This document shows positions 11,711 through 23,005 of a stretch of DNA of 64,000 bases, piece after piece; within the stretch, counting starts at the first letter, position 1; every line of letters starts with the position of its first letter. The DNA comes from Ecdyonurus torrentis (Eukaryota; Arthropoda; Insecta; Ephemeroptera; Heptageniidae). The stretch covers positions 249,576 to 313,575 of the forward strand of contig OX439136.1 of NCBI GenBank assembly GCA_949318235.1, read 5' to 3'. The translations under genes were made by a program, and so were the position numbers. A model generated the notes under the pieces. It did no database searches. It saw only the letters and a list, made by a program, of their open reading frames with translations, and had not been told where the DNA came from.

Positions 11711-13531
11711 ATGGAATTTAATTCGACGCTTAATTCGTCTGTAGTTTCTGGAAACAATCCAATTTTCGACCCTACTTTCTTAAATTGTACCCAAGGTAGT
11801 GAGGCTGTTGAAAATGAATTACCACAAGGATCGCAAGTTCAGGCAGGAGACGATGCGAGTTCTGAAGGAGCGGGAACCCAAGGAATACAAGAAATTGATG
11901 GGCAAGCTATACCCCAAGAAGAAGAAGATGAGAATCCTGCGGAAGAAGTCATTAACTATACTATCGAGGAACCACAGGATGACGAATTGAATTATACCTT
12001 GCCTGATCCGCTACAACCTGATGGTATCGAAGACGATGGTATTGATAAAATTGATGATGAGTTAAGAGCTTTGTTTCTGGAATACACAGGTAATGGGAAT
12101 CAGCACGCTCATCTCCTAGCTGAACCACATGCAGTACCTCAGAATCCTCAGAATCGGCAGCCAGGGCAGAATCCGAATAATAACGGCAGAAATGGTAATC
12201 GTGCGAGTCGTCCTAGGTTGGAACTGGGTGGAGAATCAGAACATATCATGAGAGAACAATTTCATCCAAGTTACCTTGTTAAAGTAAGTTTTGATCAAAA
12301 TGAAATAATAGCATATGAAAATGAAACAATTATAAAGGAAACATTCAGAACATTTTGTAAAATTGAAAATGTATTGATGGATGAATTCTGCATATCTCGT
12401 GAAAGACACAAAACTTCAGTGCAATTCACTAATCATATTCATGCGTATGTTCACTACAAGAGCGATGTTTCGTCTACGATGCTCTTAGATTTAAACATTT
12501 TGTATAGATTCAGTACTTATTCAGTACTTATTAAGTATTTATTCAGTACTTATATACTTTTTATTTTATTGCTACTCATGTTTCAGAACGTTCAAATCAA
12601 TCTCGGCCAGGACAGGCAGATACACTTGCGGAGCATCAGGAGTAGGCCCAAAACCTTAGCGTACATAACGAAGGAAGATTTTCAACCGTACTATAACGTA
12701 TCTGCCTCGGCATTTCACCCAAACTCTCACAAGTACCATAGGCTGTTAGCATCCGGTGAACTGCAAGTGCGAGAATTTGTATCTTATCTACATGATTATC
12801 CAGCAGCACAGAAGCACGTTACTTAGCTAAATGAAAGTGTTAGAGTGGAAAGGGTATTCTAAAATTGAACTCGCCTTCAATTTACACTGGTGTCTATCGG
12901 CTATTGGATACGTTTATGTATTGTTTCAGAAATTTAATGAATATTATGAAAATTTAAAGCAAGGAAATGCTGGTACCAAGAGATTTCCGAAACCGCTCGT
13001 AATTTTTGGGAACGGAGAAAAGCGAAAAAAGTACAATAATTGAATATATTCTTCTGAAATCTGGAGTTGCAGATTATACCTATCGCGTACCTAATATAAA
13101 GTCACCAATGACGTATTTCAATCCAGTATTTCATAAGCTGATACTAATTGAAGATGTGAAATCGAAGAGATTCGTCGACTCCGCAATACTTCCGATGCTC
13201 AAATATAAAACTGCTAGTATAGTAAGATAATGTTTTATATATATATTCTCTAACGTTATATTAATATTCCACTACTATTTCACTACAGGTCATGTTGGAA
13301 AACGGACTCATATGCAATAACTAATATGTTCCTGTATTGCTAACGACTTCCAAAGCAATTCCCGAGAGTATGAAATTCCACATGGTTAATGTGAATATAT
13401 ATATGGAGCTTAGAAATTGCAATGCTATGATACAAATGATGGTCGTTGATGAGACGAACATTGAGTCTCAAGGTGTTGATACTACGTTCTCCGCCAGGTT
13501 GCCATTGATTGAAAATGCTGTTAATGCGTGA
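11711..13531 (+). pseudogene. HUH-endonuclease + SF3 helicase (CRESS/geminivirus-like Rep), broken
   Basis: Initiator of rolling-circle-type replication by family resemblance. The first frame starts at ATG 11,711. Residues 1-175 are acidic and Q/N-rich. Residues ~185-350 form the endonuclease domain, with NHIHAYVHY (His242, His244: the metal-binding HxH of motif II) and AYITKED (Tyr318, Lys321: motif III YxxK). A hydrophobic insert near residues 265-292 looks like an unspliced intron (~12,502-12,586). The helicase follows about 115 residues after the Tyr, as in CRESS Reps. Walker A is split by a frameshift near 13,010-13,040 (GNG in one frame, KST in another). Walker B is LILIEDV at ~13,135. 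Motif C (PVLLTTSK, ~13,336) has Lys where SF3 enzymes usually have Asn. Breaks: TAG at 12,824, two frame changes, and a TAA in the exon starting 13,290. The exons at 13,663-14,449 probably belong to its 3' end. Confidence 0.7.
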
Positions 13532-13662
13532 GTCATTTTACCTACTAGAACATGCAGTATCCGAAAAACTCGTTCGGTAAGAGGTATGATTATAATTTTA
13601 TTTTACTAAAAATATCTCATTATACTTATATAATAATATATACTTAAAATCTTCTTTATAAG

Positions 13663-14449
13663 ACCTCTCTGCGAGAAATGCAGCTCAATGGCGAGAAAAC
13701 CAAAATCAGCGCAGGTCGCAAGCCACATCGCAAAACAGGGCTACCCAAGCCGCCGCAGTTACTGTGTAGACCCCTCAAAGATCTGATGCCCCGCAAAGTC
13801 ATCAGCAAAATACAAATGAGAATGCCACTCGTTCTAGTAAGCGCATTCTCAACATAGGTGTATGAGGATTAAAATATCTAAAGATTTGTTTTCTATATGC
13901 GCGCGCGTTTCAGGAGTTCCTGGGAGCGCAAGGAGCGCAGTGGCGCCACGTGAACAAAGGCTCTCTAAGAGGATTACTGATTACTATACCGTATCGGTCC
14001 CTTTTCAAGGTAAGTCACATTACTGATTCAGTAGTGTTTCAGTACCGAATCATAGGTATGTATTGAGCATGGGCTGAAAATACGCTACTGATTTAGTAGT
14101 GTTTCAGTACCAAATCAAAGGGATGTATTTAGCACGGGCCGAAAATACACTACTGATTCAGTAGTGTTTCAGTACTGAATTATAGGGATGTATTGAGCAT
14201 GGGCTGAAAATACACTACTGATTCATTAGTGATTCAGTACCGAATCATGGGGATGTATTAAGCATGGGTTGAAAATAAATTACTGATTCAGTAGTGGTTG
14301 AGTACTGAATTGAGATTTGGGTGTGCCAAAAATATATATTTTTACTCTGTAAAAAACCTTTTGTTGTTATAGGAGTAGCAGCGGCAAAAAACATTCCAAA
14401 TAGGGACCGCCTTGCACCTACAGGGCGCAGAATGCTGGATTTTCAATAG
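13663..14449 (+). pseudogene. 3' exons downstream of Rep, Q/N/R-rich then short basic tail
   Basis: Three blocks share one consistent splice phase: 13,663-13,857 (Gln/Asn/Arg-rich, AAQWRENQNQRRSQATSQNR, one in-frame TAG), 13,914-14,009 (PREQRLSKRITDYYTVSV) and 14,373-14,449 (DRLAPTGRRMLDFQ, then TAG). The donor CAAG|GTAAGT at 14,009 and acceptor TTATAG at 14,372 are good. The 363-bp intron between the last two is filled by the 62-bp tandem palindrome array. This could be the C-terminus of Rep, or a separate basic protein with a small nucleic-acid-binding tail. The phase with the preceding Rep exon does not fit without a one-base slip. Confidence 0.5.
14020..14315. repeat. ~62-bp tandem array of palindrome units, about 5 copies
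   Basis: Each unit carries CTACTGATTCAGTAG, then GTTTCAGTACCGAATCA, then GATGTATTGAGCATGGG. Units recur near 14,030, 14,092, 14,154, 14,216 and 14,278 with moderate divergence. They lie inside an intron of the Rep-linked gene. Confidence 0.9.
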
Positions 14450-14773
14450 TTTTATATTTATTTATGTTATGCTATTATAATGTCATGTTGACGTAAATTT
14501 TTAACAAATTTTAATTGTGACGAATATTTTTAAGTAATGTATTACTTCTTTTTTATATTATGATAAAAAATTTTGTAATTGTTAAGTAGTGAATCAGTAG
14601 TTATTAAGTAGTGATTGTGATAGTATAAATTTGAAAATGTATAGTTCAAGATTTTACTGCTAGAGGCGCTGATTATTGTTAGACTAGTATTTTGTTGTCA
14701 TTTGTTTTTTCTCTTGTTCTTCTACTTATTGTGCTGTTTGAAAAGCAATAAGGTGGTTCACTACTAAAGCGCT

Positions 14774-15010
14774 ATGAGGTAAGAGTGTTTATTATATCAT
14801 TAATTAGGTTAATGTTTTATGTTTGAAGGTAATAATTATTAGTTTTTTACTAACAGTGGAACTAAGAAGACAGAAAAGAGTCTGGCAAACACTGGCCGTA
14901 AAGGTGTGAAAAGCACGCCACCGTCAAAACAACCTGCACCAGTTATTGCTCGGTGTAACGTCCCTGCTAGTTCGGTTGAAGATGAAAACCAATTCGCCTT
15001 CGATAAGTAA
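14774..15010 (+). CDS. Small two-exon basic protein, 52 aa, unknown
   Basis: ATG at 14,774 and a 5-nt coding end of exon 1 (ATGAG|GTAAGA), then a 78-bp intron with acceptor TAACAG at 14,856, then exon 2 to TAA at 15,008-15,010. The product starts MSGTKKTEKSLANTGRKG, is rich in Lys, Ser and Pro, then becomes acidic (ASSVEDENQFAFDK). It has no stop or frameshift, unlike its larger neighbours, and the splice consensus is good. It has no recognisable domain; the composition suggests a disordered DNA- or RNA-associated peptide. It lies inside the Rep element, downstream of Rep and on the same strand. A longer form could splice onward at the TAG near 15,080. Confidence 0.4.
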
Positions 15011-15060
15011 TCTTTTAATATTATTATATTTGCAAGTCTGTACATGTCTATATCTTACCA

Positions 15061-15375
15061 ATGTGTTACAAATGCATAGGTGATTATGTTAGCGATGTAG
15101 AAATCAGTAGTGAAACATATTTAGAGCAGGGAAAATGTGTTGTATTCAGACGGTCGCGAATATCTTATCGGGCATGGGATTCAACAGTGGGGGTGCACTA
15201 TTCCGTAAAAGAACGTTACTACTATTACTATATTAGCTGTGTAAAAGAGCGTGTTATTACACTTACGATTACTTATTTTTGGTGCCCATACCCGCCACCA
15301 TCGTGCATCGCCCACAATGGGAATTGGGCCGTCACTATGATTCTGTCAAGGAGATATGATTTGCGTTGTTTTTAG
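15061..15375 (+). CDS. Open frame of 104 codons, unknown
   Basis: An uninterrupted frame with MCYKCIGDYVSDVEISSETY at the start and a Cys/Pro/Tyr-rich second half. It is long for an AT-rich region and lies between the small spliced gene and the right-end repeat cluster. No domain is recognised. The first 20 residues could instead be an intron end (TGCATAG) leading to an exon. It may be a further element gene or a chance frame. Confidence 0.25.
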   Translation: MCYKCIGDYVSDVEISSETYLEQGKCVVFRRSRISYRAWDSTVGVHYSVKERYYYYYISCVKERVITLTITYFWCPYPPPSCIAHNGNWAVTMILSRRYDLRCF

Positions 15376-15427
15376 TTTTTTATTAAATATTCGATCATTG
15401 GTTTTTGGGGGAAGTGTGATTATCATT

Positions 15428-15722
15428 AATGATTCACTAGTGTAGCTGGGGCTTCTGTCAAAGGGAAATGTGTGGTGGGGCTTCATTCACTAATGATTCA
15501 CTAGTGTAGCAGGGGCTTCTGTCAAAGGGAAATGTGTGGTGGGGCTTCATTCAGTAATGATTCATGTTTGTCAGCTATACAGTACTGTATTCAGTTCTGG
15601 TATTCAGTACTAGTATTTAGTACTGATAGGTTATTCACTACTGATTAGTAGTGAATTAAATATACCTCAATGTTTAAGGGAAATGTGTGGTTGGGCTTCA
15701 TTCACTAATGATTCACTAGTGT
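15428..15722. repeat. Right-end iteron cluster of the Rep element
   Basis: Two direct 64-bp copies (GATTCACTAGTG at 15,430 and 15,494, each followed by GGGGCTTCTGTCAAAGGG), a spacer rich in CAGTACTGTATTCAGT-like motifs, and a partial third copy at 15,675-15,722. Confidence 0.88.
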
Positions 15723-15725
15723 GAA

Positions 15726-15977
15726 TTTAAATGATCTGTAGTTTAAACAATACATTTATCTTTGTTTACACAAAAAAACATGATTAAGCTTAAAGCAACA
15801 CAAATATAAATAAACAAACATTTTAAAATAATTACTTATAAAGAATATTAAATTAGATTATTGCAACATACCTCATATTTATGTGATATTATACATAATT
15901 AATAAATAATAAATTTATTTTGTTTCTGAATATTTTTATTCAAGTAGTTAAATTTTAATACTGTTAATTAAAGTTTG
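15726..15977. repeat. Right copy of ~253-bp direct repeat
   Basis: Same orientation as 6,710-6,963. It begins immediately after the last iteron copy, so the element border and the repeat border nearly coincide. Confidence 0.8.
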
Positions 15978-16739
15978 ACTCATTTTACTCAGTTTGTTTA
16001 AAATAATAAAAATAATATTATTTTTTTTCATGACTTATATCGTTTTTGGAATTGATTTAATTTTGATTTAGATTTTTAAATTTTTACTTCGTTGCAGCAA
16101 GACACTTTAATAATAAAAAACTGCATAACAACTACTTGGAAAATGTTCAGTATGGGGCAAATAAAAAGTTTTACATTCAAAACTTTTAATTTTTAACTTC
16201 CTGCTAAATTTTGGATATAGCTTTATTACAATTCCTTTGCAAACTTCACAAAAATTACTCTTAACCCACTATACTTTAAATCCTTGGCTATTGCGCTGTT
16301 TTTGTATGGTTTTGCTGCGATTTTTCGTTCTTTCGCAAACATTGTTTAATTGAAGCAAAGTAGTATCGTTAATGACCCCGTGGGCATTAATGGGTTAATA
16401 TATATTTTGTATGCTCAACTTAAGAAAATAAAAGTAATATATAAATAAATCATATATTTAAAATATTTCTAGATTAAATATATTGATAAGATATATTTTA
16501 TTTTAACTATAATATATAATAAAATTATAAAGTTTTGTTTGTCAATATTTGACACTAATAAAAATCTCAGAAGTTAAATATTTAAATCTTTTTAATAACA
16601 CAGTACCGTCTTTTAAATTTTGCAACTAATACATTTATTCATAGAACGTAACTTACTAGCAATTATAAAATGTATATATTTAACTAAGAAATGCTTAAGT
16701 TATAAAATGTATTTTTATTTTTACTTTTTTGGCTTTCAG
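15978..16739. other. AT-rich spacer or intron, no gene seen
   Basis: Low-complexity A/T ending in a splice acceptor (GGCTTTCAG) that opens the helicase pseudogene. It could be an intron of that gene. Confidence 0.4.
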
Positions 16740-19700
16740 AGAATTTGTGTAACGTATCGACCAAAAATCGATATACTGAATCCTAAAAACCCAGTATTAA
16801 CAACTGAAATCACTAACGTTAGTGTAAAATATTCACTTACAAAACTAGGTATACGTAGTTTAACACCACTCTAAGAAAATCTATATAAAAAAATTCTAGA
16901 GAGTGAAGATAGTTTTCTAATTTCATCACCGACAGGTTTAGGAAAACCTGGAGTTATGATTATGGCAACAGCAGCTTTAATGGACAAGGATAGCAAAAAA
17001 AATATATATTTGGCTCCTACGAAAGCTTTATGTACCGAATAATCTTGTACATTTAAGAAAGCTTTACCCATTGTGATAGTAGAAATAATACTGGAAAATC
17101 AATATTAATTACAATAAAGTCCAGAAAACGAAGGTGCTCATCATGACGATTGAGAAATGTGATGTTGAACAAAGAAAGGGAATATTGCATTAGCCTTCCA
17201 TGAAAATAACCTTGTTTACATCGACGAGATTCATGAATTTAGACCATCCTTAGAATATCTACTGTCTAGTTTAGCTTTGCTAAAGAATATACAAGATGTA
17301 AAATGCAGGGTACTTAGTTTTAGTGCAACTTTACCACATCCAGAAATTTTGAGTAAATTCCTTTAATAAAGTTACTTAGAATTTGGTATAAAGAATATAG
17401 AAGTAGAAGATTAAATGCTAAGATCCACACAAAAAACTTTTGATCTAAATTTAAAAGACAACCCTGTATTAACATGCACAGACGCGTTGTAATTTTAAAC
17501 CTCATGATTTAAAAAAAAATTTAACTGCGCAGTTTAATTTTCAACTAAAATATTTTTTTATTTTAAACTAGAAATAGTTTAATTACAAACCATCGAGAAT
17601 TTTATTTTATTTACCCTGTGTTCTCAAAATTAAAGATACTGTAATTTATTTTATTTTAAATTATTGATTTAAATATTTTTAATCTTTTATATTTTTAAAA
17701 AATTAATTGCAAATATTTAATGAATACCAAAGTTTAATTTCTTTGCAAATTGATTTGAAATCATATTAAAAAAATGGATTCAGGAGATTACATAGTAAAA
17801 TTAAATACAAACGTTTTTCTGTTGATTTTTTTTACTGATTTATCACTCACAAATAAAAAATAAAAGCAAGTAAAAATTAAAATTTTAACCAACTTAATTT
17901 CTTATAAAAAGCAAGTCTTTTAATTATAGGGACTAATATTCAATACATTATTTATTTATTTTATTGGATTTTATTTTACACAAGAAAACAAATTTTATAG
18001 TTAAGGAGCAAAAAAAAAAATTAAATTATATTTATCATTATATTTGTATTATTTTGTTATTGTAAATGAAGCGCTTCAATAAATATATATTAGTTCTTCT
18101 TATTATATTGATATTTTAATTATGGAGTTTTTTTTCTTTTAGAGTTTCATCTTCAGGTAAAGATGGGCTGAACTTGATTGTGCCTACTATGTAATTTATT
18201 GATTTACGACGATTATCAGTTGAACCAAATTTTAAACACAAACATTGTATATGCACAATTTTATAAAAATACTACTTCACATAATATCTTCTTCTTTGAT
18301 TATATTAGTCTCTTTAAAACGTTATATCAAAGAGAAATATGGATTAAAAATATGTAAATAACTAAAATCACACGATAAAACAGACACGTTAACCATTAAT
18401 GTCTCTCACAAAGTGACAAAGCGGGTGCGGAGGCGAAATAATAAGCACGTAAGCAACCAGCTTTTGGTGAGAAAGATGAATTTTAGAAAGTTTGAGTAGG
18501 GGAGGTTTTCTACAAAATGTACAGGCCACCGCAAAAAAATTATTTAGCATTGAAAGTTAAAAATATTTAATTTCGAATTAAACAGTGTAAATTTAAAATT
18601 AAACTAGATGTAAACTTATACATCAATAAATAACAAAAAATAACCACGTGTTTAACGTAACTGTTTGTCAACACCTTAAGTTCACCTGTGCTACCTGAAT
18701 TCTATTTATTATATTTATATTATTATTTCTTTTTTTTGTATAGGCATAATCTGCTAACATCTTACATCTTACTATCTTTTTGTATGTATTGCATATTCAA
18801 ATGTATTATATTCAAATGTTTGGGCAATTTTATAGATTGGATATATTTATTACGATTTATACATATTTTCGTATATCATAAATAATTGAAATTGTGAAAT
18901 ATATTTTATATATATTAGGAAGATACAGTATTTTCAGTATAAATATAAAATTAAATGTATTATTAAAATTTATTCATTTTTTAAACAAAGTTATTGTAAT
19001 TTATTAAGTGACAAAAGTTATATTAAAAAATATATTTCAATTGGTATGGGGTTGTACTATACAAAATGCTTATGCATTTTTGTTAAAAATTTTACTTAAA
19101 AAAGTTATTACGATGTAGCGTGGCAGGTATAATGTAGAAAAAAGCCAGGAAATAGTTCACCTTAATGAAAGAGAGCTCTGCAGTGTTGGTTCTCCCTAGC
19201 GTTTACACTATCAATACACAACTGCTTAGATTTCACAAGTTTGGCAAGGGTAAAAACAACAATACTCTGATGTAAAATTATTTAAAACACGCAGTTTAAA
19301 ATAATTTTGTCTAAAAATTAAAAATAATAAAAAAAACTCGAATTTTATATTAATTTAAATAAAAAACGTCTAAACTCGACCTTATTTTCAACTTTTTTTT
19401 TGTGTGTGTAGTAGGAATTGACTTAAATGCAAGTGAAAACTCAATGAATAAGAAATCAGAATTTGTTGATATGGCCTATTAAGAAACTTTCAAACTGAAT
19501 AAACATAAAGTATTAGTAATCCTATTTGTGCCATCTACTGCATTAGCATTTAGAGTTGCAACATATTTCTACATCAACATCGCGGGGAAGACAACACCAC
19601 CCTTAAATACAGAAATTGAGTTAGAGATGCTCAACCAGTTTGATCGCTATGGGATTGTGTTTTACCATGGTTAGCAAATCCCATGTACAAAAGAACTTAC

Positions 19701-20070
19701 ATTAAAAAGTTTTGGAAGGTCTATAAAAGTTCTCATTAGCAGCGAGGATCTTGCTGCAGGAGTTACCACAACAGCTGACTATGTTATTATAGTCGAGACA
19801 ACATCAATAAGAGGAGAAGGTAAAGAAACTAGAATGTCGATAATTAGCTGCAATCAGATGATTGGCCGAGATGGAAGAGCTGGAAGGTGTAAAGATATGG
19901 TGTCTCCTGGTGCAACAGTTTTTACGTTAAAGGAAAACGTTGAAATCTATTTGCAGGGAAAGAAATCAGCAGCTCCTCTGTAATAATTAATAAATATAGA
20001 AGAAGCACTGTTACAAGACATTAAGTTAGAAACTTTAAAATACGAAACTGATTGCAAATTTTATGTATCG
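16740..20070 (+). pseudogene. Ski2-like SF2 DExH helicase, decayed, two domains
   Basis: RecA domain 1 (16,740-17,365): SPTGLGKP (Walker A, final Thr/Ser replaced by Pro), IYLAPTKALC (motif Ia), VYIDEIHEF (DExH box) and RVLSFSATLPHPE (motif III). After ~2 kb of AT-rich sequence, RecA domain 2 (19,412-20,070) contains YGIVFYHG, KVLISSEDLAAGVTTTADYV (motif V region) and NQMIGRDGRAGR (motif VI, QxxGRxGR). The tail ALLQDIKLETLKYE resembles the winged-helix entry of the family. Motif order and spacing are those of Ski2/Hel308/Mer3-type helicases that unwind DNA or RNA. There are multiple in-frame stops (for example before 17,045 and at ~19,480 and ~19,670) and small frame changes. The intervening 17.4-19.4 kb has no recognisable exons. 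It could be a host gene relic or a transposon-borne helicase. Confidence 0.75.
17366..19411. other. AT-rich interval inside the helicase pseudogene
   Basis: No exon is recognised. A less AT-rich patch at 18,400-18,530 has no open frame. Probably intronic or later inserted sequence. Confidence 0.4.
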
Positions 20071-21159
20071 GGTAATTACCTTTATTAAAGTCTAACCATT
20101 GAAGATCAACAAAATTTAATTAAGGAGACCGAAGCAGTTTTGACTAACCTTAACCCTTGTCCAGTCACGATTTTTGAAACCCCCTGCATGTTCAGTATAC
20201 GAATATTAAATGTGCTCTGATTGGCTGATTTCGTCAACTTTTTAACTTTTCTGGTTTTATTCCTTTTGCAGAACAAATTAATTCTTTGCAAATTAGTTAA
20301 GAGAATATATTTAGTTTAATTTGTGCACGAGGGTTTGAGGAGAAAATGAAAACTTAATCAAATATACTGAGTTTCAAGTGCAGTGACTTTGCAAAATCAA
20401 TTCAAATGGCTTCCCGCGAAAAATTATTACGGCGGTAATTTTAAATAAATAATTCCAACAATTTTAATATCGGAGTTATTTACTATAAATTGTGTTTTGA
20501 ATACCACTTTTTGCTTGAAAATAGTAAATAAATTCTTATAATACAAAACAATATATATATTTATTGTCACTGCATTATACTTTTCAAATTGATTTTTACT
20601 TTAGGCTAAAATTTTCAGATATTATAATTTTATGCCCAATAATACATTTTTAACGTTTTAATTTTTTATTATAATGCATCCAAGTGACAAGAATATCATA
20701 TTGATATGAAGTGTTCTAATTAAATTTTAATTTTTCTCTCTCATTTTCTCACTCACTCTCTCTCTTATCTCTCTATCTTATTCTCGCTCTTTGCATTTAA
20801 AATTTTTTACAGGAGAAGTAGGTGCGCATAATTCAGACTATAACTGTATTATGTTAATAATATATAATAATATTAATAATTTATTATATATTATGACTTT
20901 ATAGTTGCTTTTTAAGTTTCTAATTTTATAAAAAATTCTGCGCTTTAAATACAAAATTAAAATTATTTCTAAACAATTTAGATTTTTTTTATATCTATGG
21001 TTTTTTAAAGAATTAAGTTACTGTAATAAAAACGTGTACGTATTTCTGCACGGAAAAAAAAAATACGCGTATAATTATAAAATTATATAGCTTAATTAAT
21101 GCAGCAATTTTTATGCATATCAATATTTTTTTTATAAAAAATAAGTAAATTTGTATTGC
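20071..21159. other. AT-rich spacer with imperfect (TC)n near 20,740
   Basis: No coding evidence beyond the helicase end. A broken TC-rich tract spans about 20,735-20,795. Confidence 0.5.
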
Positions 21160-21864
21160 TATATCGTTACCAATATTGACTTTAAGCCTTACAGAATGAA
21201 AGTGATATGAGGTTTATAGCGTTATTCACGTAATCATCCCATTGCACTCGCTGGTGGGACTTTTTTACAAAAAACGTCATTAAATGTGAAATTTTGTCTT
21301 CTACAACTCAATTTAATTTCGTATTTTTTGTAAAACAATTTTAAATGCAACTAATTAAAACGTCCCGCGAAGTCGTGATTTTATGAAATTTTTTTCAACT
21401 CGTGAGTCAAATGTTGACTTTGAGCTTCTGTAGCGACGTTATTATTAAAGATAGATCGGAACATAATGCAAGTAAAAGCATCTTCAGATTGTCTATTTTA
21501 TGATAGTGCAAAAAAATATTTGCTATGTACACTTGGTTGACGTAAAAAAGTGACGTTTGCGAATGTCCTACGCACGCCGTAACTATAGAATTTAGAAGTG
21601 TGATTTTTTTAACAGCGCTGGTATAAAATTCTTTCTACCTACTGAAGTAAGTTTTGCTATTCTAACTTTAAAATTGAATTTTTAATTAAAGTATTTTAAT
21701 AATTTGCAAATTTTATACGAAAATGTGATCGATACAATACTGTATCGATGAATGAGCAATATTGAGGCAAGAGGAGGGGAGGAAATAAAATAGTATAGGT
21801 GTAGTATGTACATATACCAAAGCTTCCTACACATGGTTGCTCGCTCGCATCTCTTTGCCTCTTT
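21160..21864. repeat. Left TIR of the foldback element
   Basis: Reverse complement of 28,080-28,771. The outer end matches around TATATCGTT and GCCTTACA. Confidence 0.85.
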
Positions 21865-21935
21865 TTCTATGCGTGGCTATTTTTTGATACAGATAGATAA
21901 ATAAAGTACATGCACTGCCCGATATTATGTAATGC

Positions 21936-21980
21936 TCTCTCTCTCTCTCTCTCTCTATCTTTTTATCTCTCTCTCTCTCT
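21936..21980. repeat. (TC)n microsatellite, interrupted
   Basis: TC repeats broken by ATCTTTTTA. Confidence 0.9.
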
Positions 21981-22276
21981 GTATATTTGTATTTTTTCTT
22001 TTATATCTGCTTCTCAAAGTCACATTCACCCGCATATTGTCTTTATTTGTCGTGCTTTCTTCGTTCTAGTTCAAATAAACAATAAAAATTCCATAAAAAT
22101 ATAAAATTAAATGTAAAAATTTGTTTGTTTTTTTTAACTTTTTTATTTCTAATCATTTTTAAATAATCGAGCTATGATCCAAGATTCTGTGCTAGTTGTG
22201 TATTTAAAAAAATAATAAAAAAAAGTTCCTTGATTGATTTTTTTAATATTATTTCATTGTTCTATCATTGATAAAA

Positions 22277-22448
22277 TACAGTCAACCGAGGTGAAATTGA
22301 AAGTGCGGGGTAAAATTGAAAACCAATCACAGACCCGCTGTCAAAGTGCTCTGCCATGTGTCCAGCCAGTTAAAGAAAAGTGAAAACTTGCACATGATTG
22401 GAGTTTACATTTCACCCCACACTTTCAATTTAACCCAGGTTGACTGTA
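22277..22448. mobile_element. 172-bp palindromic MITE, Tc1/mariner-type
   Basis: Ends are TACAGTCAACC and GGTTGACTGTA, with terminal repeats of ~40 bp (GAAATTGAAAGTG facing CACTTTCAATTTAACC). TA flanks fit the Tc1/mariner target site. No coding capacity. Confidence 0.88.
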
Positions 22449-22619
22449 ACAAAGTTTTTCTTACTAGTATTTTATTATTATTTAATAATTGAATAAGCGA
22501 GATAACTTTTTATATTTTGCAATCTCACATATTAAGAAACTAATTACATTCGTATTTAATAGTAAAAAAAATAATTATAAAATAATAATGAAAAAAAGCC
22601 GAATGATTTTTCGAATTGG

Positions 22620-23005
22620 ATTTTTTTTTAAACGAAATGAGTATGTTATTTTTATGGTTAAAGCCATAGACCACATAAAACAACATATGATTTTTAATGA
22701 ATAAACACGAAATGGGATCTTCAAAACTGATAACAATTTTTACCAGAATGTTAATATAGCCCCACGAGAGAGCATGAAATAACTGTAAAGTATGCAAATT
22801 GCGTAAAAATTATTGTTTATGACGTCAGTAACATGTAAAAATTAGTATAAAAATGTTGTGCGGGTTGCATAAATTGAATTTTCTGATCACTGCTACGGGG
22901 CTTAAATTAGTTTTTGAGACAAATTAATGTTATTTATGTAAATCCCATCAAGTGTTTTGTTATATAAATACTTATGTTTTTCTCTGGTCTATTCCTTTAA
23001 ATATG
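22620..23005. repeat. Dispersed repeat, inverted copy of 60,840-61,190
   Basis: Shares CATAGACCACATAAAACAAC, CGAAATGGGATCTTC, ACCAGAATGTTAAT and, at the far end, TTTTTCTCTGGTCTATTCC. The two copies are in opposite orientation about 38 kb apart. Confidence 0.8.

Larger units (their letters stand above)
9830..15725. mobile_element. Candidate Rep-encoding element with iteron-like palindromes
   Basis: Two repeat motifs occur only inside this interval: the palindrome TACTGAATCAGTA and variants, and a ~64-bp unit built around GGCTTCTGTCAAAGGGAAAT and GATTCACTAGTG. The unit is in minus orientation near the left end (9,927-9,996) and in plus orientation near the right end (15,428-15,560 and 15,675-15,722), so the termini are in inverted relation. 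Between them lie a broken ~264-codon gene, a spliced HUH-SF3 Rep gene, a small spliced gene and a 104-codon frame. This is the layout of a rolling-circle-replicating virus or transposon: initiator, helicase and repeated palindromic sites. The exact borders and mode of integration are inference. Confidence 0.55.

Noticed and set aside
12480..12586. Transmembrane segment in the Rep protein (hydrophobic FSTYILFILLLLMF)
   Set aside because: The stretch is AT-rich, contains element repeats, ends in a good splice acceptor (TGTTTCAG) and breaks the HUH domain, so it is more likely an intron read through.
14020..14315. CRISPR-like array
   Set aside because: The units are contiguous diverging tandem repeats without unique spacers, in a eukaryotic intron-like setting.
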